From assembly GCA_903837025.1 (NCBI GenBank), contig CAILTC010000212.1, forward strand, positions 1 to 13,639: a stretch of 13,639 nt of DNA. Reading direction: 5' to 3'. The notes beneath the pieces are model-generated. The model saw only the letters and a program-made list of their open reading frames with translations. It had not been told where the DNA came from and did no database searches. Source of the DNA: an uncultured Bacteroidota bacterium (GTDB taxonomy: Bacteria > Bacteroidota > Bacteroidia > Flavobacteriales > Flavobacteriaceae). Below are positions 13,564 to 13,639 of the stretch, piece after piece. How positions within the stretch are numbered: position 1 is the stretch's first letter; each line of letters begins with the position of its first letter. The position numbers were made by a program, and so were the translations under genes.

Positions 13564-13639
13564 CGCCAACGTCAGACTGTGAAAAAACTTTCAAAATCCT
13601 ACGACCAAATATACAAAAATACTTGTAAGAAAAATAAAG
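13564..13639 (-). repeat. Partial third attC-like repeat R3 at window edge
   Basis: On the minus strand this ends GACGTTGGCG (13563-13572), the R'-like boundary upstream of the small acidic gene, complementary to the CGCCAAC boundary after that gene. Further out, CAAATATACAAA (13606-13617, plus strand) corresponds to CAAATACAAA of R1 and R2. The CGGATTT arm is not conserved, and the far half lies outside the window. Confidence 0.45.
13606..13621 (-). promoter_or_regulatory. Tandem -7 boxes within R3
   Basis: The minus strand reads TATTTTTG followed directly by TATATTTG, both exact TAnnTTTG matches, about 70-85 bases upstream of the ATG at 13537. This could give the small acidic gene its own promoter, carried in the neighbouring repeat. 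Confidence 0.35.

Overview
The window looks like chromosomal DNA from a Bacteroidota member, most likely a Flavobacterium-like flavobacterium. The DNA is AT-rich, ribosome-binding sites are weak, and several upstream regions carry the Bacteroidota -7 box TAnnTTTG. The core genes (Mrp with an adjacent NifU-domain protein, an adrenodoxin-type ferredoxin, a TrmB starting MGSKNKLKRF) are of the flavobacterial kind. No tRNA, rRNA, transposase, integrase or CRISPR array was found.

Left part (1-6700), core or housekeeping, all on the minus strand: the truncated end of a DUF4337 membrane protein; a [2Fe-2S] ferredoxin; an Fe-S biogenesis pair, mrp then a stand-alone NifU C-terminal-domain protein, closed by a clear hairpin terminator; an apparent operon of trmB, a LysE-family exporter and an alkyltransferase-like DNA-repair protein; a membrane phosphoglycerol-transferase/LTA-synthase-like enzyme; and a small two-helix membrane protein of unknown function.

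Middle part (about 6875-9774), an arsenic resistance module on the minus strand: arsR, a cysteine-tailed DUF6428 protein, an LMW-PTP-type arsenate reductase and the ACR3 arsenite efflux permease, tightly spaced behind a palindromic operator. Two diverged copies of a roughly 50-bp sequence, in inverted orientation and both reading outward, flank the module, which suggests that it moves or was inserted as a unit.

Next (9927-11988), a redox-type regulatory module: two SDR oxidoreductases on the minus strand, divergent from an HxlR-family regulator on the plus strand. The intergenic region holds six GTAAC-type half sites. The regulator has a cysteine at position 6, as in the quinone/thiol-stress sensor YodB, so the SDRs may answer electrophile or oxidative stress.

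Right end (12116-13639), the most unusual part: two unrelated single-gene units, a secreted YD-motif protein and a small acidic protein. Each is followed by a related repeat with CGGATTT/AAATCCG arms and an AAC...GTT-type outer boundary, and a third partial copy lies at the window edge. This one-gene-one-repeat layout resembles integron gene cassettes with attC sites, here without a visible integrase.
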